NCBI GenBank assembly: GCA_903970395.1
Contig: CAJCIM010000153.1
Location: 1 to 33,873 of the forward strand
DNA: 33,873 nt
Reading direction: 5' to 3'
Origin: Acidobacteriaceae bacterium
GTDB lineage: Bacteria; Acidobacteriota; Terriglobia; Terriglobales; Acidobacteriaceae
How positions within the stretch are numbered: the first letter of the stretch is position 1; every line of letters begins with the position of its first letter. The notes beneath the pieces are model-generated. The model saw nothing but the letters and a program-made list of their open reading frames with translations, searched no databases and was not told where the DNA came from. Made by a program: the position numbers and the translations under genes. Shown here piece by piece: positions 7,996-15,925 of this stretch.

Positions 7996-9348
7996 ATGAG
8001 CGAAGCTGCTTTTAACGAAGTCGATTCCGAACTCGTCGATGCGCCCGCTGAGGCTGCGCCTGTGCCCACTCCAGCGGTCGAGCCTCTTTCGATGGCCGAG
8101 GTGCTGCGTGTGCCCACGCTGCGGCGGCTCTGGTATGCGCAGATCGTTAGCGTGTTTGGTGACTTCCTGGCGCTGTTTGCGATCATCGACGTCATGACGT
8201 TTCAGCTGCATGCGACGCCGCAGCAGGTTACGGGGCTCAATATCGCGTACCTTCTGCCGATTGCTGTGCTGGGCGTGATCAGCGGCGTTTTCGTCGATCG
8301 CTGGCCGGTGAAGCTGACTCTGGTGGGCAGCGACTACACGCGCGCCGCGCTGTGCCTGCTGCTGTTTTTCGTGCACAGCATCTGGGGTTTCTACGTGGTG
8401 ATGGCGTCGATCAGCGTCTTTTCAAGTTTCTTCGGGCCAGCCCAGGGTGTTGCGATCCGCTCAGCCGTGCCGATGCACGGACTGCGTTCGGCCAATGCAC
8501 TCATGCAGCAGGTGATGTTTATTATGCGCATCGTCGGTGCGCCGATTGCGATCACAGTGGTGAACGTTTTTGGCGCACGTGCCTGCTATGGCCTCGATGG
8601 CCTGAGCTTCCTTGCATCCGGGTCGTTGATCTTTTCACTGGCGTTGATTCTGCCGGCGAAACCCGCGGTCGAGAAATCGAAGCAAACCGGTGCGGTGGCG
8701 GGCATCCTGACGGACATGAAGCAGGGAGCCAGCTTCATCCTGCACCACGCCGCCCTACTCTTTGTTATCGTGGCCCTTGCCGCCGGCATGTTCGTCATGG
8801 GATGCTTCGGCCCGCTGATCGCTATCTATGTTCGCGACACGCTACACGCATCATCCACCGTCTTCGGCGTGGTGAGCCCATCGATCGGAGTAGGCCTGCT
8901 CGCAGGTGTTAACCTTCTGAACGTCTTCGCTAAGCGCATTGCGAACACGACGCAGGTTTATCTCGGTCTCGGGGGCATCGCACTCGGGACAGGGTTGTTG
9001 TTTGTCGCCCCAATATTCGCTGTGGTGCTGCCGTTGGTTCATGTCACCTTGCCGATCGTCCTGACCGTGCTCGGATGTTTCCTTATCGGCTTTGCGTGCG
9101 CTGGAATCATCGTTCCGTCGCAGACGCTGATGCAGGAAGAGACGCCGCATGAGCTGATGGGGCGCGTGGGTTCCACCACGATGTCGACCATCTTCGCCGC
9201 GCAGATTCTTGGGCTGCTGCTCTCCGGCATCCTCGCCGACCATACCAGCGTGCGCAGCGTCTTTGCCATCTGCACGGCGATGCTGGTGGCGCTGATGCTG
9301 GCGGGCAAGCTGTGGATGGAGCCAACAGACCACCCAGGGTTAGCCTAG
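7996..9348 (+). CDS. Major facilitator superfamily exporter
   Basis: A 450-residue integral membrane transporter of the MFS, closest by eye to the efflux branch (EntS/MefA-like MFS_3 type). After a soluble, Ala/Pro/Glu-rich N-terminus of about 35 residues, eleven to twelve hydrophobic segments follow. The loop between helices 2 and 3 has the family signature-like GVFVDRWPVK, and the central loop (about 225-245) is hydrophilic and Lys-rich. A second signature-like stretch is PHELMGRVGS near 380. The substrate cannot be deduced. AGGGGA lies upstream of the ATG at 7996 at suitable spacing. It lies 81 nt after pyrR; co-transcription is possible, but a functional link to pyrimidines is not evident. 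Confidence 0.88.
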   Translation: MSEAAFNEVDSELVDAPAEAAPVPTPAVEPLSMAEVLRVPTLRRLWYAQIVSVFGDFLALFAIIDVMTFQLHATPQQVTGLNIAYLLPIAVLGVISGVFVDRWPVKLTLVGSDYTRAALCLLLFFVHSIWGFYVVMASISVFSSFFGPAQGVAIRSAVPMHGLRSANALMQQVMFIMRIVGAPIAITVVNVFGARACYGLDGLSFLASGSLIFSLALILPAKPAVEKSKQTGAVAGILTDMKQGASFILHHAALLFVIVALAAGMFVMGCFGPLIAIYVRDTLHASSTVFGVVSPSIGVGLLAGVNLLNVFAKRIANTTQVYLGLGGIALGTGLLFVAPIFAVVLPLVHVTLPIVLTVLGCFLIGFACAGIIVPSQTLMQEETPHELMGRVGSTTMSTIFAAQILGLLLSGILADHTSVRSVFAICTAMLVALMLAGKLWMEPTDHPGLA

Positions 9349-9361
9349 CTTCTGGCCAGTC

Positions 9362-9377
9362 CAAGCCGCGGCGCTTG
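9362..9377. terminator. Possible stem-loop between convergent genes
   Basis: CAAGC (9362-9366) pairs with GCTTG (9373-9377) around a GC-rich hexanucleotide in the 30-nt gap between the convergent MFS and cytochrome c genes. It could end transcripts from either side, but there is no T-run, so it is weak as an intrinsic terminator. Confidence 0.25.
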
Positions 9378-9378
9378 C

Positions 9379-9780
9379 CTAGTGTTTGCCGTAGGCCCGT
9401 ACCAGGGTGACCATGTTCCACAGCACTTCGGGGCTCGCGCGGCCTTCTTCGCCGGTCATGCTTCCACGGCCTTTGAGGATGATGTAGTACAGCTCGCCGT
9501 CGGTCATGTCCTTTAGCGATGCAGGGTCGGTCCAGTCCTTCAGGGGTAGGTTCATCTGCGCGGCGACGTCGCCCTTGCCGTTGCCGGTGGGGCCGTGGCA
9601 CAGGGCGCACTCGTAGCCGTAGACCTTTCTGGCGTGGGCCAGCGATTCGGCTGTAGGTTTCACCGGGCTCACCATTTTGGCGGCGTCCGGCGGGATGGGT
9701 GTCGGAGCGGGCACAGCAGTTTGCGGTGATGAGGCACCGATCAGCAGTAGCGTGGAGAGGCACAGCAGCGGTTTCAGCAT
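9379..9780 (-). CDS. Small c-type cytochrome
   Basis: A 133-residue exported mono-heme cytochrome c. The N-terminus is a signal peptide (about 1-17). After a Pro-rich linker comes the heme attachment motif CALCH (Cys58, Cys61, His62). Met108 in GRGSMTG is a good candidate for the sixth heme ligand, giving a class I-type fold of about 85 residues. It should act in periplasmic electron transfer, but no partner dehydrogenase or oxidase is adjacent. The ATG at 9780 is preceded by GGAGAA, and this ribosome binding site lies inside a 14-bp perfect palindrome. It is convergent with the MFS gene and divergent from the SDR gene. Confidence 0.9.
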   Translation of the reverse strand: MLKPLLCLSTLLLIGASSPQTAVPAPTPIPPDAAKMVSPVKPTAESLAHARKVYGYECALCHGPTGNGKGDVAAQMNLPLKDWTDPASLKDMTDGELYYIILKGRGSMTGEEGRASPEVLWNMVTLVRAYGKH

Positions 9781-9785
9781 GACGT

Positions 9786-9799
9786 TCTCCGATCGGAGA
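9786..9799 (-). promoter_or_regulatory. Perfect palindrome covering the cytochrome c ribosome binding site
   Basis: TCTCCGATCGGAGA is a 14-bp perfect palindrome that begins 5 nt upstream of the cytochrome c ATG and contains its GGAGA ribosome binding site. It could be a repressor site, or could pair between transcripts or fold weakly to hide the site. There is no spacer, so a tight RNA hairpin is sterically less likely than a protein-binding operator. Confidence 0.4.
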
Positions 9800-9949
9800 G
9801 CGTCTCGGCGGGCAGCGAAACTTCAGGCTGCGCCGTTCACCGATTCGCAATCCGCCTGCCACAATACGCTTAAAGGTGTTTCATCGTGCAGTTTTTTGTG
9901 AGGATGACTCCGTTGCATCGTGGGAGCCGGGTCGAACGTCATATGTAAT

Positions 9950-10816
9950 ATGTCGAATACGTTGAATGGATCGCTTGAAGGTAAGGTCTGGTTTATCACC
10001 GGGGCTTCGGTGGGGCTGGGTCGGGAGTTGGCGGAGTTGTTATTGGCACGCGGAGCCAGCGTAGTGGCGACGGCGCGCCGGACGGAGTTGCTCGCAGAAC
10101 TTGCCAAGGCATACCCTGAGACGGCACTGGTGCTGGGGTTGGACGTGACGCGCTCCGAGCAGGTAGATGCGGCGGTGGCCGCGGCGACGCAGCGGTTCGG
10201 GAAGATCGATGTGCTGGTGAACAACGCCGGATATGGCATGGTGGGGGCGGTGGAGGAGTCCGACGAGACTGAGTACCGGCCGATGTTCGAGACCAATGTG
10301 TTTGGGCTGATCCGGATGACGCAGGCCGTGCTGCCGCAGATGCGCACCCGGAAGAGCGGAACGATCGTGAACCTGTCGTCGATCGGCGGTCTGGTGGCAA
10401 CGCCGGGGTTTGGGATGTACAACGGCACCAAGTTTGCGCTGGAGGGCATCAGCGAAGCACTGGCGCATGAGGTAAAGCCGCTGGGGATCGAGGTAATGAT
10501 CGTGGAGCCGGGGCCGTTCCGGACGGATTTCCTCGCGCGCGGAGACATGGCTGCGGCCAAGCGCATCGCCGACTATGATGCGACCGCAGGCAAGCTGCGT
10601 GAGTATGCCGAGCAGCAGAACGGCAGGCAGCCGGGCGATCCGAAGAAGGCCGTCGCGGCGATTGTAAAGGCAGTTGAAACGGGTAATCCGCCGCTGCATC
10701 TGTTGCTGGGTGCGGGGGGCATACCGCGGCTGCAGGGGAAGATCGATGCGTTGCTGAAGGACGTCGCAGACTGGCGCGATACGACGGTAGGCGCAGACTT
10801 TCCAGCGGGACAGTGA
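9950..10816 (+). CDS. Short-chain dehydrogenase/reductase (SDR)
   Basis: A 288-residue classical SDR, an NAD(P)-dependent oxidoreductase of unknown substrate. The cofactor motif TGASVGLG spans 17-24, NNAGYG follows near residue 92, and the catalytic Tyr157 and Lys161 lie in YNGTK, with an upstream Ser in NLSSIGG. The C-terminal region resembles oxidoreductases annotated as NAD-dependent epimerase/SDR in soil bacteria. I start it at the ATG at 9950; a GTG at 9920 would add ten residues that are not part of the fold, and neither start has a clear Shine-Dalgarno sequence. It is divergent from the cytochrome gene, and 209 nt separate it from gnd. Confidence 0.9.
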   Translation: MSNTLNGSLEGKVWFITGASVGLGRELAELLLARGASVVATARRTELLAELAKAYPETALVLGLDVTRSEQVDAAVAAATQRFGKIDVLVNNAGYGMVGAVEESDETEYRPMFETNVFGLIRMTQAVLPQMRTRKSGTIVNLSSIGGLVATPGFGMYNGTKFALEGISEALAHEVKPLGIEVMIVEPGPFRTDFLARGDMAAAKRIADYDATAGKLREYAEQQNGRQPGDPKKAVAAIVKAVETGNPPLHLLLGAGGIPRLQGKIDALLKDVADWRDTTVGADFPAGQ

Positions 10817-10924
10817 TACAGAGCAAGTTGCGGGGCCGGTCGGCAATTTCTTCGGGCGGTGCGACGTATTGTTTTGTACATCGGGCCGCGAGTGGAGCGA
10901 TTCATAAAAGACGTTCACGTGCCA

Positions 10925-10954
10925 TTGACAGTGATTCGGATTACTCTCTAAGAG
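10925..10954 (+). promoter_or_regulatory. Possible housekeeping promoter for the gnd cluster
   Basis: A perfect TTGACA (10925-10930) is followed after 18 nt by TAAGAG (10949-10954), a poor -10 element. It lies about 70 nt before gnd in the only sizeable gap ahead of the gnd-zwf-pgl-glk run. The -35 match is convincing and the -10 is not. Confidence 0.35.
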
Positions 10955-11025
10955 GTGTCATATCCTGTGGCATTTGGTATGCAGGACATCCCTAGACAAA
11001 AGTTTTGGAAGAAGGACGGATCATC

Positions 11026-11934
11026 ATGGAACTCGGAATCATCGGACTCGGCAAGATGGGCGGCAATATGGCGGAGCGGCTGCGGCTGGCAGGGCATCGC
11101 GTAATTGGCTTCGACTTCAATGCAGCGGCCGTGCAGAAGCTGATCGATGCCGGATCGGTGGGTGTGCACTCGCTCAAGGAACTGGACGAGGCCTTCACTG
11201 GCCGCCGCGCGGTATGGATCATGGTGCCTGCTGGCGATCCGGTGGATCAGACGATTGCCGGTCTGAAGCCTTACATGAAGCCGGGCGACATCTTTATCGA
11301 TGGCGGCAACTCGAACTACAAAGACACGCAGCGCCGGCATGATGAGCTGAAGAAGGAAGGCTTTGAGTTTGTCGACGTAGGTACGTCAGGCGGCATCTGG
11401 GGCATCACCGAAGGCTATTCGATGATGATCGGCGGCGACGATGAGCCGGTAAAGTACCTCACGCCGATCTTTGAGGCGCTCGCGCCCGCACCGCATGAAG
11501 GCTGGGGCCACACAGGCCCGACGGGCGCCGGCCACTTCGTGAAGATGATCCATAACGGCATCGAGTACGGCATCATGCAGGCGTATGCCGAGGGCTTCTC
11601 GATCATGAAGGCGAAGACGCCGATGAATCTCGACCTCGTGCAGATCTCGGAGATCTGGCGCTATGGCTCGGTGGTGCGTTCGTGGCTGCTGGACCTCACG
11701 GCCGATGCGCTCAAGAAGAACCCGACACTCGACGGTCTCGAGGCATTTGTGCCGGACTCCGGCGAAGGCCGCTGGACGGTCTTCGAGGCGATCGACCTGA
11801 ATGTTTCGGCATCTGTGATTACCGAAGCGTTGATCCGCCGGTTGCGCTCGCGTGAGGAGAACAACTTTACCGACCGCATGCTGAGCGTGATGCGTAATGA
11901 GTTCGGCGGACACGCAGTCAAGAAGACCTCGTAA
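11026..11934 (+). CDS. gnd: 6-phosphogluconate dehydrogenase, decarboxylating (short form)
   Basis: Oxidatively decarboxylates 6-phosphogluconate to ribulose 5-phosphate, the last step of the oxidative pentose phosphate branch. At 302 residues it belongs to the short form, often NAD-preferring, rather than the 470-residue Gnd. It opens with the dinucleotide motif GIIGLGKMGGNMAERL. The catalytic lysine is Lys173 in GAGHFVKMIHNGIEYG, with the substrate-binding SGGIWG near 122-127. The ATG at 11026 is supported by GAAGGACGG 6 nt upstream; the frame's earlier GTG/ATG codons would include that site. It is first in a run with zwf, pgl and glk, all on the same strand. Confidence 0.95.
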   Translation: MELGIIGLGKMGGNMAERLRLAGHRVIGFDFNAAAVQKLIDAGSVGVHSLKELDEAFTGRRAVWIMVPAGDPVDQTIAGLKPYMKPGDIFIDGGNSNYKDTQRRHDELKKEGFEFVDVGTSGGIWGITEGYSMMIGGDDEPVKYLTPIFEALAPAPHEGWGHTGPTGAGHFVKMIHNGIEYGIMQAYAEGFSIMKAKTPMNLDLVQISEIWRYGSVVRSWLLDLTADALKKNPTLDGLEAFVPDSGEGRWTVFEAIDLNVSASVITEALIRRLRSREENNFTDRMLSVMRNEFGGHAVKKTS

Positions 11935-11981
11935 GCAACAGCGAACAAGAACAAGGAAAAAGAACAAGCAAGGAGCAGGTG

Positions 11982-13508
11982 ATGGCTGACGGAGTGCAGG
12001 TGGCCCAGACGGGCGTGGGCAAGAAGCAGGAGCGGATTCCCGATCCGTGCATTGTGGTGATCTTTGGTGCGTCAGGCGATCTGACGAAGCGCAAGCTGCT
12101 GCCAGCGCTGTTCCATCTGGAACAGCAGGGCCTGCTGCCGGAGAATTTTTCGGTAGTGGGCGTGGCCCGGCGCGACATCTCGGCGACCTTCTCTGCGGAC
12201 ATGCAGGATGGCATCGAGAAGTTTGGCGGCGTGGATGCGAGCGATCCGAAGCTGAAGGGCTTCATGGAGCGCGTGCAGTACTTCGCCACGAACTTTGACG
12301 ATGATGCAGGCTACGAGAAGCTGAAGGGCTTCCTCGCCGATCTCGATACGAAGTTCGGCACAAAGGGCAACCGCCTGTTCTACCTGGCGGTCGCGCCGGA
12401 GTACTTTGCGGACATCACGCAGCGGCTGTCCAAGCAGGGTATGACCAACCCGGCTGAGCCCTCGTGGGCGCATGTGATCATCGAGAAGCCGTTTGGCACG
12501 GACCTGGAGTCTGCCAAAAAGCTGAACGACGAGATCAATGCGGTGCTGAAGGAAGAGCAGATCTTCCGCATCGACCACTACCTGGGCAAGGAGACGGTGC
12601 AGAACATCCTCGTATTCCGTTTTGCGAATGCTTTGTTCGAGCCTGTGTGGAACCGCAACTACATCGACCACGTGGAGATCACCGCTGCGGAGTCGATCGG
12701 CATTGAAGGCCGCGGTCCGTTCTACGAGAAGGCCGGTGCGCTGCGCGATGTGCTGCAGAACCATGTGATGGAGGTTCTGAGCTTCGTGGCGATGGAGCCG
12801 CCTGACAGCTTCGAGTCCAGCTCTGTGCGTATCGAGAAGCTGAAGGTGTGGCGTGCGATCGAGCCGATCCCGGTAACCGACACGGTGCGTGGGCAGTACT
12901 CCGCCGGCACGGTGGACGGCCAGAAGGTGATTGGCTATCGCGAGGAAGACCGCGTAGATCCGAACTCGACGACCGAGACGTTTGCAGCGATGAAGCTGCA
13001 GATCGAGAACTGGCGCTGGGCGGGTGTGCCGATCTACATCCGCGCCGGCAAGCGTCTGGCCAAGCGCGTGACCGAGGTGACGGTGACCTTCAAGCAGCCG
13101 CCACTACACCTCTTCAAGAGCAACGACCCCAAGGCAACCGTGCAGCCGAATGTGCTGAAGATGCGCATTCAGCCGGACGAAGGCATCATGCTGCAGTTCG
13201 GTGCGAAGATTCCGGGGCCGACGACGAACGTGAAGCCGGTGGTCATGGACTTCAGCTATGCGGAGAGCTTCGGCAAGAGCTCAGCCAACGGGTATGAGCG
13301 GCTGCTGCTGGATGCGATGCTGGGCGACGGAACTCTGTTCGCGCACCGTGACGGGGTGGAGGCGACCTGGGCGCTGATGACGCCGATCCTTGAGCAGTGG
13401 GCCAAAAACCCGCCGGCGGACTTCCCCAACTACGAGGCAGGCAGCTGGGGGCCGACGGCCGCCGATGAACTGCTGCATCGTGATGGGCGGAAGTGGCACA
13501 AGCTGTAA
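11982..13508 (+). CDS. zwf: Glucose-6-phosphate 1-dehydrogenase
   Basis: Oxidises glucose 6-phosphate to 6-phosphogluconolactone with NAD(P)+, the entry step of the oxidative pentose phosphate branch. The 508 residues match the family length. The coenzyme motif GASGDLTKR occupies 29-37, and the active-site signature RIDHYLGKE starts at Arg196 with His199 and Lys203. The ATG at 11982 follows AGGAG by 6 nt; an overlapping in-frame GTG at 11979 is less well spaced. It lies 47 nt after gnd, across an A/AAC-rich spacer. The next gene, pgl, is separated by 106 nt containing a perfect hairpin. Confidence 0.97.
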   Translation: MADGVQVAQTGVGKKQERIPDPCIVVIFGASGDLTKRKLLPALFHLEQQGLLPENFSVVGVARRDISATFSADMQDGIEKFGGVDASDPKLKGFMERVQYFATNFDDDAGYEKLKGFLADLDTKFGTKGNRLFYLAVAPEYFADITQRLSKQGMTNPAEPSWAHVIIEKPFGTDLESAKKLNDEINAVLKEEQIFRIDHYLGKETVQNILVFRFANALFEPVWNRNYIDHVEITAAESIGIEGRGPFYEKAGALRDVLQNHVMEVLSFVAMEPPDSFESSSVRIEKLKVWRAIEPIPVTDTVRGQYSAGTVDGQKVIGYREEDRVDPNSTTETFAAMKLQIENWRWAGVPIYIRAGKRLAKRVTEVTVTFKQPPLHLFKSNDPKATVQPNVLKMRIQPDEGIMLQFGAKIPGPTTNVKPVVMDFSYAESFGKSSANGYERLLLDAMLGDGTLFAHRDGVEATWALMTPILEQWAKNPPADFPNYEAGSWGPTAADELLHRDGRKWHKL

Positions 13509-13529
13509 GGCAGGCCATCGGAAGGCAGG

Positions 13530-13566
13530 GAATAGGGAGCAGCGAGATGCTTGCTGCTCCCTATTC
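13530..13566 (+). repeat. Perfect 14-bp hairpin between zwf and pgl
   Basis: GAATAGGGAGCAGC (13530-13543) and its exact complement (13553-13566) enclose a 9-nt loop. The hairpin is followed by TTGTTAG, not by a true T-run, so it is a poor intrinsic terminator, but in mRNA it would be very stable. It may protect the zwf 3' end or reduce readthrough into pgl. It shares its vocabulary (GGCAG, then purine-rich stem words like AATAGGGAG) with hairpins at 14437 and 23426. Confidence 0.7.
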
Positions 13567-13614
13567 TTGTTAGAGTCAAAAGGCAGATTTCTTCGCGAAG
13601 GAGTGGGTTCGAGT

Positions 13615-14430
13615 ATGGCGAAGCCGGTGACGGTAACGTACGAGGTGTGGGCGACGAAGGAGGCGACGGCGTTGGCTCTGGCGCGCCTGTTCGCGCGGAA
13701 GGTAGAAGAGGCGGCAGCAAAGCGCGGAGTAGCGCGCGTGGCCGTATCGGGGGGCTCGACGCCGCAGGCGACGTTTGCCCTGCTCGCTGATCCGGCAGGC
13801 CCGTTTGCAACGACCGTGCCGTGGGACAAGCTGCACCTCTACTGGGTAGACGAGCGTTGCGTCGGGCCGGAGCATCCGGAGTCGAACTACGGCGTTTGCC
13901 GCGAGCTGCTGCTGAGCAAAGTGCCGCTGCCGGCCACGAATGTGTATCGCATGGAAGGCGAGCTGGATCCCGAAGAGGCGGCGGCGCGGTATGAGAGCGT
14001 GCTGCGGAATTCCATGAAGCTTGAAGGCGCGGAGTCACCGGCGTTCGATCTGCTGCTGCTGGGCATGGGCCCGGACGGGCATACAGCATCGCTGTTTCCG
14101 CACACGGAAGGGCTGGAGGTCATCAACCGTCTGGTGATTGCAAACCATGTGCCGCAGAAGGACACGTGGCGTATCTCGCTGACGGCGCCTGTGATTAACG
14201 CCGCTACCGAGGTTGTGTTCGCCGTTGAAGGTGCAGGCAAGGCTTCCATTCTGGCTGAGGTGCTGACCGGACCGCGCGATGTGGAGCGGCTACCGTCGCA
14301 GCTGATTCGGCCCACGAATGGCAAGCTGCTGTTCCTGCTCGACGATGCCGCGGCGGCAGAGCTGCCGGAGACGCATGAGGTATTTGTAAGCAGTGACGGC
14401 AGCCGCAGGATTGGGACGCTGGAGATTTAG
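13615..14430 (+). CDS. pgl: 6-phosphogluconolactonase
   Basis: Hydrolyses 6-phosphogluconolactone, the product of Zwf, to 6-phosphogluconate. It has 271 residues of the glucosamine-isomerase/6PGL fold. Motifs in order: SGGSTP at 45-50, WVDERCVGPEHPESNYG with Asp79-Glu80-Arg81, and GPDGHTASLFP at 152-162, with His156 as the expected catalytic base. I chose the ATG at 13615, where the similarity begins; an AAGGAG site lies 11 nt upstream, a long spacing, and an in-frame GTG at 13603 is an alternative start adding four residues. It follows zwf, with glk next after a 91-nt structured spacer. Confidence 0.94.
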   Translation: MAKPVTVTYEVWATKEATALALARLFARKVEEAAAKRGVARVAVSGGSTPQATFALLADPAGPFATTVPWDKLHLYWVDERCVGPEHPESNYGVCRELLLSKVPLPATNVYRMEGELDPEEAAARYESVLRNSMKLEGAESPAFDLLLLGMGPDGHTASLFPHTEGLEVINRLVIANHVPQKDTWRISLTAPVINAATEVVFAVEGAGKASILAEVLTGPRDVERLPSQLIRPTNGKLLFLLDDAAAAELPETHEVFVSSDGSRRIGTLEI

Positions 14431-14436
14431 AAAGGC

Positions 14437-14505
14437 AGAGGAGTAGAGGCGAAAAGAGTAGAGCGCTCTATCTAGAACTCTACTCATCCACTGCTTTACT
14501 CCTCT
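14437..14505 (+). repeat. Nested double hairpin between pgl and glk
   Basis: The outer arms AGAGGAGTA (14437-14445) and TACTCCTCT (14497-14505) and inner arms GAGTAGAG (14456-14463) and CTCTACTC (14478-14485) are all perfect complements. A 12-nt palindrome, TAGAGCGCTCTA (14459-14470), gives a competing inner fold. The element ends 16 nt before the glk start, so it may influence glk translation or separate glk expression from pgl. It uses the same GGCAG plus (G)AGTAGAG words as other spacers in the window. Confidence 0.65.
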
Positions 14506-14521
14506 TACTGAGAGAGAAGCG

Positions 14522-15553
14522 ATGATTCTGGCAGGCGATGTAGGCGGGACGAAGGTTCATCTGGCGCTGTACAACTTTGTTGCAGGACGCCTGGTAGCGG
14601 TGCGCGACCACAAGTTTCCGGCGCACGAGTACGACTCGCTGGATGCGGTGGTGAAGGCGTTTCAGGCGCAGGCTGGCGCGAATGAGCCGGAGATCTTTGC
14701 GGCGTGTTTTGGCTGTCCGGGGCCGGTACGAGATGGCCGGCTGAAGCTGACCAATCTGCCGTGGACGCTGGATACGCGCGACCTGCAGAAGTCGCTGGGT
14801 ATCGAACATATCTTCCTGATCAACGACCTGGAGGCGAACGGGTACGGTATACCGGAGCTGGCGCCGGAGAGCATCTTTACGTTGCACGAGGGAGACCCCA
14901 GGGCTGTGGGGCACCGCGGACTGGTTTCGGCCGGCACGGGGCTGGGCGAGGCGCTGCTGATTTGGGATGCGAAGTCGAAGACGCATCTGCCGCTGCCGTC
15001 TGAAGGCGGCCACACAGACTTTGCCGCAAGGGACACGCGGGAGATTGCTCTGCTGGAGTATCTGCAGCGAACGCTGAAGGGCCGCGTGAGCCACGAACGA
15101 GTGGTTTCAGGGATCGGGATGAAGAACATCTACGCGTTTCTGCGCGACGACGTAAAGATGGAGGAGCCGCAGTGGCTGGCCGCACGCATGGCGGCTGAAG
15201 ATCCGAATGCCGTCATCGGTCAGTGTGGTGAAGACGGGTCGAGCGCGATCTGCGCCGAGACGCTCCGGATCTTTGCTTCAGCCTATGGCGCAGAGGCGGG
15301 GAATGTGGCGCTGAAGGTGCTCGCCATGGGAGGCATCTACCTGGGTGGCGGTATCGCGCCGAAGATCCTGAAGACGATGCAGAATGGCGAGTTCACCAGG
15401 GCTTTTCTGGATAAAGGACGCCTGTCCCCGCTGCTTGAAGCGGTACCCATACGAATAATTCTTGACGATACTTGCGCTTTGCTGGGTGCGGCAGCGTATG
15501 CTGAAGCACGAGCAGCAGAGCTATCTGGGCGGTCGGAGCGGGCGGGATCATAA
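14522..15553 (+). CDS. glk: Glucokinase
   Basis: Phosphorylates glucose with ATP to glucose 6-phosphate, the substrate of Zwf encoded two genes upstream. The 343-residue protein is of the E. coli Glk type: the phosphate motif GDVGGTKVHLALY at 5-17, CFGCPGPV near 62-69, INDLEANGYG near 100-109, the adenosine/phosphate loop SAGTGLGEALL near 137-147, and the glucose-binding EGGHTDFAARD. The ATG at 14522 is preceded by GAGAGAAG. It closes the gnd-zwf-pgl-glk run. A short inverted repeat (CTGTT/AACAG, 15607-15619) followed by ATTTTG lies downstream and is at best a weak terminator. Confidence 0.94.
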   Translation: MILAGDVGGTKVHLALYNFVAGRLVAVRDHKFPAHEYDSLDAVVKAFQAQAGANEPEIFAACFGCPGPVRDGRLKLTNLPWTLDTRDLQKSLGIEHIFLINDLEANGYGIPELAPESIFTLHEGDPRAVGHRGLVSAGTGLGEALLIWDAKSKTHLPLPSEGGHTDFAARDTREIALLEYLQRTLKGRVSHERVVSGIGMKNIYAFLRDDVKMEEPQWLAARMAAEDPNAVIGQCGEDGSSAICAETLRIFASAYGAEAGNVALKVLAMGGIYLGGGIAPKILKTMQNGEFTRAFLDKGRLSPLLEAVPIRIILDDTCALLGAAAYAEARAAELSGRSERAGS

Positions 15554-15661
15554 CCGGCACCAGCATGCTCCAGCAATCACATCTGACATACGGGCCCGTA
15601 AATTTCCTGTTCTTAACAGATTTTGCAGGCGTGCGTTTATTTTTCGAGGCGAAGGATTTTT

Positions 15662-15847
15662 ATGAAGCTGAAATATCTTCTGATGTCTGTTTTTCTCTGC
15701 GTGGTGGTAGTGGCTGCTCATGCGCAAGGAGGGTCGGTGTCGAGCGGCTGTGATACCTCGCCTGAAAACCCAACGGCAATTCTGGCTTTGGTGGGTTCTG
15801 GAAGCGGCTTCCTGATGGCTCTGCGTAGCAAGCTGCGCCGAAAGTAA
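15662..15847 (+). CDS. Mini-protein: signal peptide plus PEP-CTERM-like sorting tail
   Basis: A 61-residue protein made of two sorting signals with almost nothing between them. Residues 1-21 form a signal peptide (MKLKYLL..., cleavage likely after AHA). Residues 34-38 are Pro-Glu-Asn-Pro-Thr, followed by a hydrophobic Gly/Ser/Leu/Ala segment (39-54) and the basic end RSKLRRK. This three-part tail is the layout of PEP-CTERM-type exosortase substrates, in an acidobacterial PExPT-like variant. Mature sequence before the motif is only about 12 residues and contains one Cys (Cys30). The ATG at 15662 follows GAAGGA by 5 nt, a strong site that argues for real translation. No exosortase gene is in the window. 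The role is unknown. Confidence 0.75.
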   Translation: MKLKYLLMSVFLCVVVVAAHAQGGSVSSGCDTSPENPTAILALVGSGSGFLMALRSKLRRK

Positions 15848-15925
15848 CCGCAAGCTGTTTTTAAATGCGCGTGGCCTGTGCCCCAGTCGCTCGTTTCCGC
15901 TTATATTCGATGTACGGCAACAGTT

